This document shows positions 11,330 to 20,528 of a stretch of 64,000 nucleotides of DNA, piece after piece. Numbering within the stretch: the first letter of the stretch is position 1; the number at the start of each line of letters is the position of its first letter. The DNA comes from Prorocentrum cordatum (Eukaryota; Sar; Dinophyceae; Prorocentrales; Prorocentraceae), in assembly GCA_963575745.1 (NCBI GenBank), contig CAUYUJ010012113.1:392559-456558 (forward strand). The letters run 5' to 3'. The position numbers and the translations under genes are program-made. A model generated the notes under the pieces. It searched no databases. It was not told the origin of the DNA and saw nothing but the letters and a program-made list of their open reading frames with translations.

Positions 11330-11791
11330 TCAGCATGTGGGCTGCGCTCGCCGCCCTGCCGCCTCCAGCACCAGCACCTCCGCACCCGCGCACGGGGGCT
11401 GGGGAGAACGGACCAGGCTCTCCAGCACGTTGACCTCCGCCGCCTGCGCCTCCGACGTGCCCTCCAGTGCAGAGGGGGCGCTGCTGCGGTGGCCCTCCGA
11501 CTCCTCGATCTCCAGCGCCCGAGTAGCCACGAGCTCCGCGATTTTCGCCATGTAGAAGCCCGCGTGGGCCTCGGCTGCGGCCACCGCGCTAGCGTCGCCG
11601 CCGCCTGCGCCCACGCCCTGGAGGCTGACCGCAGCACGCCGCGCCCCATCGCACAGGTTGCTCGCCTTGGCGCGGACCACGTGCGCCTCCGCAGGGCAGC
11701 TCCGAGCGCGGATCAGGCACCAGCCAAGCTCCGAGAAGAACGTCATGTGCGCGGGAGCCTGCATCCACGCGGGGCCCATGGCGACACAATC
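11330..11791 (-). CDS. Hypothetical exon-like open frame
   Basis: An uninterrupted frame of ~153 residues ends at a stop at 11,330. On the coding strand it is preceded by CCTCAG|G, a plausible 3' splice acceptor at 11,792, and an ATG follows 12 nt later (11,779). The predicted protein is mostly helical: an Ala-rich segment including AEAHAGFYMAKIAELVATRA, then a Glu/Ser/Ala-rich part. No domain, membrane segment or signal peptide is recognised. The opposite strand is also open, as often in GC-rich DNA, so this may not be a gene. No neighbouring exon was identified; the downstream sequence (11.2-10.9 kb) becomes repetitive. Confidence 0.2.
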   Translation of the reverse strand, partial: DCVAMGPAWMQAPAHMTFFSELGWCLIRARSCPAEAHVVRAKASNLCDGARRAAVSLQGVGAGGGDASAVAAAEAHAGFYMAKIAELVATRALEIEESEGHRSSAPSALEGTSEAQAAEVNVLESLVRSPQPPCAGAEVLVLEAAGRRAQPTC

Positions 11792-11836
11792 CTGAGGGGC
11801 AAACGATGAGGGGGGACTGCCATTTGGGGGGGGGAA

Positions 11837-11932
11837 CACCGACCTGGAATCGGCGATACATCGCCGATAGATCGGGCGGGGGGTGCCTGCCGGACCCCTA
11901 TCGGCGATTCATGAGCGATTGGGGGTCGATGC
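11837..11932 (+). repeat. Dispersed repeat F, copy 1
   Basis: Shares CGACCTGGAATCGGCGAT, CATCGCCG, GACCCCTATCGGCGAT-type and GGGGGTCGATG blocks with 28,961-29,090 in the same order and orientation. The second copy has an extra ~40 bp in the middle. It contains a near-palindrome CGGCGATACATCGCCG. Confidence 0.7.
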
Positions 11933-12422
11933 GTCCCCCATTCTGCCCATTCCCCCCTACCGTTGCCCCCGAAATCCGCCAGCCACTCGACCTCGGGAAC
12001 GGCGGCTTTGACGCGCTCCTCCTCTCGACGGCGAGCGAGGGGGGGAAATGAGGAGAAGGCCTTCTCAGAAAGCGATGGGACTTTTCAGAAGCCCTCGCGC
12101 CTTCTGAGAGGTATTTTTCTGTCTTAGATGAAGGCTCAAACAACTCCTCAGAAGGCCAGGTGACTTCCGACCCTTCTGAGAGGCCTTCTCCTTCTCACTT
12201 CCCCCCTCGCTCGCCGCCGGTCCTCCCTGGCGCTCAGGGCGCGGCCGTACACTCTGGCCAGCAAAGAGCTCACCATCGATGGCTCTGCCGGCCTCGGTGG
12301 GAGGGCGCCCTCTGCACCCCAGCGCCCCATCCTGGCTCGGCCGGCCCCGGGCCCGGGATCGGCGTATGAACACTCCCATCCCGGCCAGGAAGAGCATAAA
12401 AACGGCCCTGGACCAGGATGAG

Positions 12423-12501
12423 CCTGGCCGGCCAGGATTGGCGCTGCTGCGTGCGGCAGGTTCGCGTCGTGAGTCGTGGACGGCGCAAGCCGTCCACGAC
12501 T
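12423..12501. repeat. Palindrome plus 13-bp hairpin with GCAA loop
   Basis: A 14-bp perfect palindrome CCTGGCCGGCCAGG lies at 12,423-12,436. A perfect 13-bp stem AGTCGTGGACGGC with loop GCAA lies at 12,472-12,501. GCAA is a GNRA-type loop, so an RNA hairpin would be very stable. No adjacent gene is recognised. Confidence 0.75.
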
Positions 12502-13067
12502 GTGTGCCGTGGCTTTCTGAAAAACGGCCCCTGACGCCGTGTGCATCGCTCAAAGGCCGCGGCTCTCTGACAACCGAGATCGGCTGACTTTTGTTGCCGA
12601 GCTCAGGCCGCTGGTAGTCTTCGGCCTTGAGCGACCGCGCACCCAGACATCCGACGGTGCGATTCCTTGAATCCACACCCAAGATGCCTCGACCACTTCC
12701 TCAGGGGCAGCGTTCGCCCAAAACCTATGATTGATTGGCCCCGGTGACCGAAAGCTATACCGGCGGAGGTCTGAGCCTGGCGCCGACGCCACGCCGACAC
12801 GACGCACGACACGACCCTCCAATGGCGGGCGCCGCCCCCGCCTCGGGCGGGCCCAACGGCCATCGCCGACGGCGACCAGCGGCAGCGCTCTCGCGGGCAG
12901 CGCCGCACCGGGCTCGGGCTGGCTCAGCGGCAACAGCCGCGAGTCCCGAGGGCCCTCCGAAACCGCGCGGGGCGAGGGCGGGGCGGGCGGCCGCGCGGGG
13001 GTGTGGCGATGCCGCCCGCGCACTGCCGGCGGCTCCGCCTCCGGCTCGTCCTGGGGCTCCAGAGGAA
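12502..13067. other. No gene recognised
   Basis: GC-rich and open on several frames of both strands. A minus frame including WVWIQGIAPSDVWVRGRS looks protein-like but I cannot place it. Confidence 0.3.
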
Positions 13068-14030
13068 GAGGGTGATGATGCTGCTGCTGATGCTGCTGTT
13101 CATGGCGATCATGACGATGATGATGCTGATGATGATGATGATGATGATGATGATGCTGGTGATGATGAAGGTGGTGCTGGTGATGATGAAGGTGGTGCTG
13201 GCGATGATGAGGTTTGTGACGATGATAAGGTTGGTGACGTTGCTGATGATGCTGCTGATGATGCTGATGATGATGATGATAAGTCGGATGGATATTATGA
13301 TTAGGAGTATGATGATTCTTACGACGGTGATGGTGGTGATGATCAGGTTGGTGATGATGATAATGTTGATGACGATGCTGTTGATCATGATGATGATGAT
13401 GCTGATGACGATGACGATGATGATGATGCTGCTGATGATGATGCGAATGATGAGGTTGGTGACGATGATGTGGGTGACGATGAAGATGATGAGGATAGAC
13501 GGATGATGATGACGTTGGTAACGATGCTGCTGATGATGATGCTGATGACGATACGCATGATTATGAGTATGATGATGCTGATAATGACGATGTTGATGGT
13601 GATGATGGTCATGATGTTGATGATAATTACGACGGTTTTGCTGATAATGATGAGGTTGGTGGCGACGATGATGATGTTGATGATAATCATGGTGATGATA
13701 ACAATGACAGTGGTAATGTTGATGGTGGTGATGATATGGGGGTCCCGGAGACGATGATGTTGACGATGGTGGTGGTGGTGATGGTGAGGGTTATGATGAT
13801 GGTGATGCTGATGCTGATGGGGATGATGCTGTTGATGACGATGATGATGTTGATGATGCTGACGATGGTGATGATGCTGGTGACGATGACGGTTGTGCTG
13901 GTGATGATGAGGTTGGTGACGATGATGAGGTTGGTGGCAATGATGGTGATGATGATGATGAAGATGATGACGGTGATCCTGGTGCTGATGAGGATGATAG
14001 TGATGATGATGACGATGATGAAGATGATTA
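13068..14030 (+). repeat. Degenerate (TGATGA/GAT)n block
   Basis: Nearly 1 kb of imperfect GAT/TGA trinucleotide repeat with GGT and GAC variants. Open in all frames as Met- or Asp-rich and Ile- or His-rich low complexity. Confidence 0.95.
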
Positions 14031-14190
14031 CGACGCGCCCTAAAGGAAGATGTCCTGGATACCCTTGACCTCTCAATACTTGATCAAAGAGACTTCGTCA
14101 CACGGACGCAGGAGGAGGCGTTCCCCCCTCCAGCGTCTTCATAGATAATTCCTTCCTCACCCACTACCAAACGTGTCGCTGAAACGGGTT
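14031..14190 (+). repeat. Terminal repeat B, left copy
   Basis: Begins CGACGCGCCCTAAAGG and continues with TGTCCTGGATACCCTTGACC. The first ~40 bp are almost identical to 21,001-21,040 and similarity continues, more diverged, for ~160 bp. Same orientation as the right copy. Confidence 0.85.
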
Positions 14191-14192
14191 GG

Positions 14193-15015
14193 TGGTGATG
14201 AAATTATGACGATGATGATGACGACTACAAGTTAAATGATGATGCTGTTGATGATGATGACGGTCATGCTGGTGATGATGAGGTTGGTGACAACGACGAT
14301 GGTGATGATGCTGGCAATGATCATGATGATGGTGATGATGCTGATAGTGGTGCTGATGATGGTGATGGAGACGACGATGATGATGACGACGGTGGTGGCG
14401 GTGATGATGAGGCTGAGGGTGGGGGTGATGGTGATGCCGATGGTTAAGGTAATGCTGCGGACGATGAGGTCGATGATGATAATGATGATGTTGCTAATGA
14501 TGAAGGTGGTGCTGGTGATGGTGAGGTTGTTGACGACTATGAAGTTGGTGGCACCGGCGATGATGATCATGATGATGGTAGAGATAACGAAATTGATGAT
14601 GCTGATGATGTTGATGATGAATATTCCGATGACGGTGATACTGATGATGATGATGATGATGGCGGGGATGCTGGTAATGATGCGATTAGTGACGATGATG
14701 ATGATGATGATGAGGGTGATGAGCATGCTGATGATGGTGACGATGAGTCTGATCACAAGTACGAGGATAAGCATGACTACGACGGTGGTGCTGGTACGTA
14801 TGAGGTCGATGACGACGATGCTGATGATGCTGCTGATGATGATGATGGTAATGATGGTGATGATGATGCTGATGTTGATGAAGGTGGTGATGGTGGCGGT
14901 GAGGACGGTGACGATGATGTTGACGATGGTGGTGGTGGCGCTGCTGAGGGCGAGGGTGAAGGTGATGGTGGTGCTGATGGTGATGGTGATGATGAATGAT
15001 GGTGATAATGATGAT
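14193..15015 (+). repeat. Degenerate (GAT)n block 2
   Basis: About 820 bp of imperfect GAT/GGT/GAC repeat separating terminal repeat B from the C-A-C block. A 26-bp stub of the same kind lies between A and B at the right end (20,975-21,000), so the left block may be an expansion of a short GAT tract belonging to the element. Confidence 0.95.
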
Positions 15016-15294
15016 GTGGTCGATTCGGGGCCATCTTGTTTCATCTTTGTGCGAACGGCGGAGGGCGGCCACGAGCGCTACGCCAGAAGTGAAGCACAGA
15101 CTCGGAGAAACATTGAAGCTCAAGTGGGTGGGAGGGCCCAGGGTAGAACTTGAGCGAAATAATACGGCCGCGGAGTTGCCACAAATGCCGACGAGTCGCT
15201 GTGCGTGGTCGATTCGGGGCCATCTTGTTTCATCTTTGTGCGCACGGCGGAGGGCGGCCACGAGCGCTACGCCAGCAGTGAAGCACAGACTCGG
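15016..15294 (+). repeat. C-A-C repeat block at element 3' end
   Basis: Repeat C (90 bp, starting GTGGTCGATTCGGGGCC) is present at 15,016-15,105 and 15,205-15,294 with about two mismatches. Between them, at 15,144-15,202, is repeat A (59 bp, including AATACGGCCGCGGAGTTGCC). A recurs at 20,915-20,973 with about four mismatches and in the same orientation. Confidence 0.9.
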
Positions 15295-15336
15295 TGCCAC
15301 ACGCTGGGTCTGACCAGGCGGCAACAGCCGAATTAC

Positions 15337-16071
15337 TCATTTACCAAAAATTGTCTTATATCTCGCGGCGCGGGACAGATGACGAGCTTCGGCCACTATC
15401 ATTTCAGTGCCAGCAATGGCCATTTCTGAAGGGATACCCTTAGCAGAGGCCCGAGCTACGGCGTCAAGAGCTGGACGCCCCAGGCCTCCCAGGTGACGTC
15501 TCTGAGTGCGATCGCAAAGGCCTTGGGCGCAGAGGCAACGACGAGCGAGGCACTCAAGGTCCCGCGCGCCCCAACCGACAAAGTGGATTCGCTGTCTCAC
15601 GCGACCCGCATGCATGCAAGAGTCGAGGGAGCAGGAAGAGGAGGACGAGGCAAGGAGAGGGGACAAGCGGGGATGCCTCCAGATGAGGCTCGACTCAGGG
15701 TGCATACAAATGATCGGGACTCGGCGGAAGATACATTCAGCAATCAATTTGAAGGTGGAATCTGCCAGCGCGTTGGCAACTCGCACGGCACGACAGGCGG
15801 CCTCTGAGGCTCTATGTACGTGCAACAGAGAATCAACCTTGCGGACGCGCGCGGCCCCTGGCGCCCAGGTGTCCCAGGGCAAGGATGCCCAGACACCAAG
15901 CACAGCTGAGGCGCGCACCCAGCCAGTCAGAGCCTTCAAGACCTGAGGGTCAGCGAGGTCGTCGAGGCGGTGACGAGCAACGTTCACCGCTACGGTGCCG
16001 AGCCCGCGGGCCTCGCACAATCGCCGAACACGGTCGGGGACGCAGGTGCAGAGCATGATGAGGTAAGGCAT
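15337..16071 (-). CDS. DIRS-associated methyltransferase-like protein
   Basis: 244 residues starting at an ATG whose A is the last base of the pol stop codon (TAATG). The layout matches the methyltransferase-like ORF I know from dinoflagellate DIRS elements. A hydrophobic lead is followed by LADPQVLKAL, then a LGVWASLPWDTWAPG motif (residues 58-72; family form GVWLGTPCxxWSRAR). Next come VANALADSTFKLI and a MHPESSLIW motif (123-131; family ENPxxSxLW). The C-terminal segment CLCAQGLCDRTQRRHL (179-194) is also characteristic. In DIRS elements of other eukaryotes this position holds a Dam-like N6-adenine methyltransferase domain. The first-strand glycine-rich FxGxxG cofactor motif is not preserved (LIMLCTCVP instead) and the catalytic motif is altered, so activity is doubtful. 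The downstream repeat C begins 42 bp after the stop. Confidence 0.65.
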   Translation of the reverse strand: MPYLIMLCTCVPDRVRRLCEARGLGTVAVNVARHRLDDLADPQVLKALTGWVRASAVLGVWASLPWDTWAPGAARVRKVDSLLHVHRASEAACRAVRVANALADSTFKLIAECIFRRVPIICMHPESSLIWRHPRLSPLLASSSSSCSLDSCMHAGRVRQRIHFVGWGARDLECLARRCLCAQGLCDRTQRRHLGGLGRPALDAVARASAKGIPSEMAIAGTEMIVAEARHLSRAARYKTIFGK

Positions 16072-19000
16072 TACAGCGGCATGCGCCCGCGCTCGTCGCC
16101 ACAGGCGCCTCGCCCGAAGAGCCACATGTCGGTCCTCACGGGAGCCGTCTGCACCGGCGGCGACGCCGACAGCGGCCTCAGGGGCGGCGCCGGCAGCGAG
16201 AAGAAGCCCGTCCTCGCCATCGCGTCCATGCCGAGGAGGACCAGGGCCTCCGCGAAGGCGCGCCGCAACTGGTGTGGCGTGAAGGCGCAGAGGCTCTCCT
16301 CCGCGCGGCGCCCTTGCCGCAACGCCTCGAGGAGAGGCCAGAGGAGCGGATCGTCGACGATGACGCTCTCGTCGGTGACCCCCGTCTTGCCAGGCCTCGC
16401 GCTCGCCGCGTCGTTCGCCAGCAACGCCCAGTGCTGGTAGCCGTCCGTGGAGCCCGACCTCGGAGCGATCAGGGAGGCCGTCGGTAGGACTCGCTGGGGC
16501 GCAGGTATGCGTCGAACGCAATCCTCACGAGGGCCGCCTGCGACAGAAGGCCCTGAGACACCAGCACGCCCGCGATGGCGAACCTCGCGACCCTCGGCAG
16601 CGGGAGCCGCGCCTGCGGCGGCACAAGCTTCGCCCAGCCCTGGCGGGCCCGCAAGGCCCGTGGCAGCGGGCGGCTCCCCATCAGCATCGACGGCAACTGG
16701 TGCTTCAGAGAGGCCATCGTGACGCGGCCCGTCGCACTGTCGTGCCCGTCGAGGAACAGGTGGACGAAGGACACCACGAGGATCGCGACGAGCTCGACGC
16801 TGTTCGTGAAGTCCCTGGCGGTCCAGAGGCACCAGTTCAGAAACCTGAGGGCGGAGGCGCGGTAGTTCCTGCCCGTCGGCTCCGAGACCGCGTAGGCCTC
16901 CAGCACCGACAGTCCGCCCCGCAGGAGTGTCAGCGGACCAGGATGTTCCCGCTGGCCCCGCGCCGCCTTGATCACCTCCCTGGGGGATCCGCGGGCGGCG
17001 CGAGACGAGGTGCGACCCGACGTCCTCGAAGCTAGGGCCGGCGAAGAAGCCCTCCCTCGACGGCTTGTCCGCGACGTTCCTCTCTGACGGCACCCACCGC
17101 GCGAGCAGGCGCAGGCCGCGGGCGAGGGCCGCGCCAGCGATGCGCCGCAGGGCGCGGAGAAGATGACGGCTCCCAGACCGCCCCTTGCCGACCGAAAGGG
17201 CTAAAGCCAAATTGTCCACAATGCAGACGACGCGATGATGATGAGCACCCAGGGCCCTCGAAGCGTGATGGACGCTGAACCCCAGGGCCTCCGCCTCGTA
17301 CTGAAGGATATCGCAGCCCCGTCGGGTGTGACGGCTAGAGTGAATGGTCTTCCAACCCTCGGCCCCGTAGATGGACTCGGGAACCTCGTAGAACCCACTG
17401 AGCCCAGACGACGAAGCAGTAGGAGCAGTAGACGATGTGTCGGCACGGCAACCGTCGGCAGCATCGTCTCGACCGTCGACGTCTAGGGCGTGTGATCTGG
17501 CAAGCACAGCATCCCCATGACGATACCTCCAACGTTCGGCGACTCGGCCGACCTCGGACGACAGCGTAGGGGAGACCTCCTTGACACAGACACCCTTGCC
17601 GAACGGCGACGCATCATAAGCATGCGCCCGTGGGTACCAGCGAGACCTTGTAGAGGCGCTCCAGAGCGGGATGAGGGCCACGGCAGCCGACAACTCCCTG
17701 ACGACCGAGGGCCACAAGGGTCCAGGATGGGGTCCCACAGCCCCCATGAACCGATAGACCGCGTTAAAGATGCTCCGAACGTCGCGCATCAGGATCACCC
17801 CCCAGGTACAGTGGCCTACGAGCACGCTGAGGGCCCCAACAGAGGCCCGCCCACGCTTCAACAGTCCGAGAACGGCTTGACGAGTGCGAGCGAGGCGGTC
17901 AGGACGAACGCGAATGATCCCAGAGGTTCCGTCGATCTCCAAGCCCGTGAAGACACCCTTACAGACCGCAGGGGATAACTCCAAGACAGGCAGCCCGCGG
18001 GCAGTGAGAAGGTCAGCGACGGCACGAGGAAGGGACGCGGCTGTCTCCGCGCACGTGGATACGACACAGAAGTTGTCAACATAACCAGCACACACCGCGT
18101 CCTTCTCAGCCACCGAGGGACGAGGACATCCCCCATCCAGAATCATATCGCCACTGCCAAACCCGACATCCGACAGGGCTCTCGTCAGCGCACTCTGGCA
18201 CAGGTGTAGAGCCCAACTCCACCCCATGGGAACGACCGTGACAAGAGGCTGGACATAGTCGTTGATGCCAAGACGAACCCCGTTGACCGACTTGAGGCCG
18301 AGGAATCTGTTGTTTATCGGTGGCAAAGAGAACAGAGACTCCATGCCAGCTGGCAATCGCAAATGATAGAAAGCACACTGAATATCGCCCTGCGCGAACT
18401 GAAAACTGCCGTCGCAGTCAAGGCTGGCCCGCGCGCTGGGCGTGGGCAGGCGAGTGGCTGGTGGGCACGAGAAGCTGCAGTTGGCCAGCCTGGTGCCGAA
18501 TGCCAGCCTCAGCTTCCCGTTAGTTTTCAGCACAAAGAAAAGACCAGTAGAGAAGGGTGCCTGCTCGCTGGAGACCCGCCAGGTGATCACGTCGTGGGCC
18601 TCCAGCTGCTTCAAAAACTCAGCGTAGGACTTCGGCTTAAAGCACAGCTCAGGATCCACATAGGGGCGATTAACCCCCAACGATTCACGGAGCTCCGCCG
18701 CCACCGACTCGGGATTCCGCATACTCTGCCTCCAATCCTGCAGCACGATGAAGTCGGCCTCGGAGACGACGCCGCAGGTGGAGACTGCCTTCGTCGACTC
18801 GGGCCAGGCCGCAAGTGGCATGCTGAAGGGGCGCGCGCGACCGCTGTCGCCAGCGTAGCCAGGTGCCTGCGCGAGCATCTCTACAAGGGGTGCTTCGCAA
18901 TCGCGGCCTCTCTCCGAGTAGGCAGCGGGCAGCTCGAAGTCGCGGTACAAGCCCGCGATGTAGTCCACTGAGGCTGCCTGGGCCGCAGGCGGTGGCCCCC

Positions 19001-19313
19001 CGTCGTCCGGCATGGAGGGCTCGTCCTTGCCGCAGTGGAGCCAGTTGAGAGCAGCCAACCCCTCGTTGCACCACTCTCTCCAGCTCGCGCCTTTGGCGGC
19101 CCGCAGACGAGCGCCCCGACCAAGCGGAAGATGGCGACGCCCATCCACTGGAAGAAGAGGAAGCGGAAACACGTCACGCTGGCGACGGCCACCTCGTCTG
19201 GGCGACTCCAAGCCAGGTGGGGCCTCGAAAGGCTCGGGGCAAAGCTGGCCAGGCTCACGAACCGGTAACACGTCGTAAGGCCCCTCCTGGCCAGCGTTCT
19301 TCAGGAACGTCAT
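16071..19313 (-). CDS. DIRS-like pol: RT, RNase H, broken YR
   Basis: 1,080-codon frame; the ATG at 19,313 overlaps the Gag stop (ATGA). Residues ~1-230 are a linker containing GLAALNWL. RT spans ~240-520: FFVLKTNGKLRLAF, motif A with QGDIQCAFYH (D310), VPMGWSWALHLC (361-372), motif C YVDN (411-414) and VGHCTWG. In motif C Asn replaces the second Asp, as I recall for dinoflagellate DIRS copies. RNase H spans ~560-755: YDAS (D567), a Glu near 673-675, VDN (D700) and NVADKPSR (D749). From about residue 775 (16,985) the frame turns Gly/Pro/Arg-rich while the recombinase continues in another frame to ~16,475. The original frame then resumes with TPHQLRRAF (H1014, R1017; YR box HxxR). The frame stops as TAATG into the methyltransferase ORF. 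It would copy element RNA into cDNA and integrate it. Confidence 0.85.
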   Translation of the reverse strand: MTFLKNAGQEGPYDVLPVREPGQLCPEPFEAPPGLESPRRGGRRQRDVFPLPLLPVDGRRHLPLGRGARLRAAKGASWREWCNEGLAALNWLHCGKDEPSMPDDGGPPPAAQAASVDYIAGLYRDFELPAAYSERGRDCEAPLVEMLAQAPGYAGDSGRARPFSMPLAAWPESTKAVSTCGVVSEADFIVLQDWRQSMRNPESVAAELRESLGVNRPYVDPELCFKPKSYAEFLKQLEAHDVITWRVSSEQAPFSTGLFFVLKTNGKLRLAFGTRLANCSFSCPPATRLPTPSARASLDCDGSFQFAQGDIQCAFYHLRLPAGMESLFSLPPINNRFLGLKSVNGVRLGINDYVQPLVTVVPMGWSWALHLCQSALTRALSDVGFGSGDMILDGGCPRPSVAEKDAVCAGYVDNFCVVSTCAETAASLPRAVADLLTARGLPVLELSPAVCKGVFTGLEIDGTSGIIRVRPDRLARTRQAVLGLLKRGRASVGALSVLVGHCTWGVILMRDVRSIFNAVYRFMGAVGPHPGPLWPSVVRELSAAVALIPLWSASTRSRWYPRAHAYDASPFGKGVCVKEVSPTLSSEVGRVAERWRYRHGDAVLARSHALDVDGRDDAADGCRADTSSTAPTASSSGLSGFYEVPESIYGAEGWKTIHSSRHTRRGCDILQYEAEALGFSVHHASRALGAHHHRVVCIVDNLALALSVGKGRSGSRHLLRALRRIAGAALARGLRLLARWVPSERNVADKPSREGFFAGPSFEDVGSHLVSRRPRIPQGGDQGGAGPAGTSWSADTPAGRTVGAGGLRGLGADGQELPRLRPQVSELVPLDRQGLHEQRRARRDPRGVLRPPVPRRARQCDGPRHDGLSEAPVAVDADGEPPAATGLAGPPGLGEACAAAGAAPAAEGREVRHRGRAGVSGPSVAGGPREDCVRRIPAPQRVLPTASLIAPRSGSTDGYQHWALLANDAASARPGKTGVTDESVIVDDPLLWPLLEALRQGRRAEESLCAFTPHQLRRAFAEALVLLGMDAMARTGFFSLPAPPLRPLSASPPVQTAPVRTDMWLFGRGACGDERGRMPL
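16475..16985 (-). pseudogene. Tyrosine recombinase segment in shifted frame
   Basis: This frame reads an SAM-like core-binding segment (YAVSEPTGRNYRASALRFLNWC), then SFVHLFLDG, and ends near RIAFDAYLRPSES. The Arg of YLRPSE (about 16,500) fits the first catalytic Arg of tyrosine recombinases. The HxxR box lies downstream (16,274) in the pol frame, so two compensating frame changes are needed (near 16,985 and 16,475). The nucleophilic Tyr is not placed with confidence; only ~50 codons remain after HxxR. Either old indels or sequence errors explain this. Confidence 0.6.
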
Positions 19314-20523
19314 GGATGCCGCAAGGCCCGCTCCTCGCGAGCCTTGCGACGTTCTTTTGCAACAGCGGCCTCACTCTTCATCTGGTCGGCGATCCAGTCC
19401 ATCAAGGCTGGGCAAATGCGCAAGTTGCCCATCGTCTCTCCCGTGCCGAGGAAGTGGCCAATCTCCGAGGAGACCTCGGCGGCCGCGGACGTGGCGCCGT
19501 CCTTGGCCTGGCCCTTGGCCTCGGGCGCAGGCTGAGTCCTGCGCGCGCGCTCCTCGAAGAAGCGCTCCTCCGCCAACTGCAGCTGCCGCGACAGGAACTC
19601 GTAGGAGGCCAGCTCGCAGATGATCAGCTGGTCGCGGCAGAGCGAGGTCTCGATGACGCGGCGCAGCGTCTCGTGGAGCTTGGCGGTGTCGTCCGTCTCC
19701 AGGGCCTGCATCATGGCCACCCAGCGGTTGTGCCACGCCATCGCCCCGCCAGCCATGCGCAGCATGAAAGGGAGCACCCGCATCGTGGTCCTTGGGCCCC
19801 TCGCGGGCCAGTCGGCGCGGGCGGTCTCGGTCTGGCGCTTCACGGCGCCACTGAAGGGCATGCCCCGCAGCCCACGAGCGTCGAGCTCGGTGGCCATCAC
19901 GCGGGGATCAGGTCCCGCGACGCCCGGGGCGGCGGGGGCCGCGGCGGCGCCGCCGACGCCCAAAGGGTCCGCGGCAGCAGGCAGCGCGGCTCCCCCCGCA
20001 CCGAGCGCCGCCGCCAGCGCGCCCACCCCGCCCTCGGGCGCCGCGGCCACCGCGGCGGGCGGCCCAGGGGCGCCCGCGGGGGGCGCGGCCGCGCCCGCCA
20101 AGGCCAGCGCGCCAGGCGCTGCGGCAGCGGGCGCCGCTCCGAGCGGGTCGGGCAAGGCCAGCGCCCCCGCCGCCACGCCCAGCACGTTGTCGGCGCTGAG
20201 CTCGAGGTTGAAGGGCGACGGCGGCAGAGGTCCGTGGCCTTGAGCGACGCCGCGGCGCACAGCAGCCCAGACGACGGCTGCGGACGGCAGCCGTCTGAAC
20301 TTGTAGAGGCTATATGGGCGGCGACTCCGACGATCGCGTCGCCCTGGCCCGCCGAATCATGCACTGATCTCAAGTCGCCACCAGCCAAGTCGCTCTCCGC
20401 GTAGTCGTCATCGTCGGGGGTGAGGATGTACCCTGGCAGCAACGCGAGCCTCTCGTGGTAGATGGCGGGCCCCCCGACGTTGTACCGTACGTAGTGGAAC
20501 TGGCCACAGATGCGAGCAGCCAT
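19310..20523 (-). pseudogene. DIRS-like Gag ORF with one frameshift
   Basis: The ATG at 20,523 starts MAARICGQFHYVRYN, followed by IYHERLALLPGYILTPDDDDY. This N-terminal HERxxL...YILTPDxDxY pattern is common to dinoflagellate DIRS ORF1 proteins. Near 20,330 the reading must shift into the frame giving YSLYKFRRLPS, an Ala/Pro-rich linker, then the conserved core: LDARGLRGMPF, DWPARGPRTTMRVL, GGAMAWHNRWV and ETDDTAKLHETLRRVIE, followed by a coiled-coil-like LQLAEERFFEERARR. The protein ends at a TGA that overlaps the pol ATG (ATGA). It begins 5 nt after the upstream membrane-protein stop. Probable particle or nucleic-acid-binding protein; no zinc knuckle is visible. Confidence 0.7.
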
Positions 20524-20528
20524 TGCTC

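Noticed and set aside
13003-15153. Met-, Ile- and Asp-rich frames
   Set aside because: Translations of GAT/TGA microsatellite.
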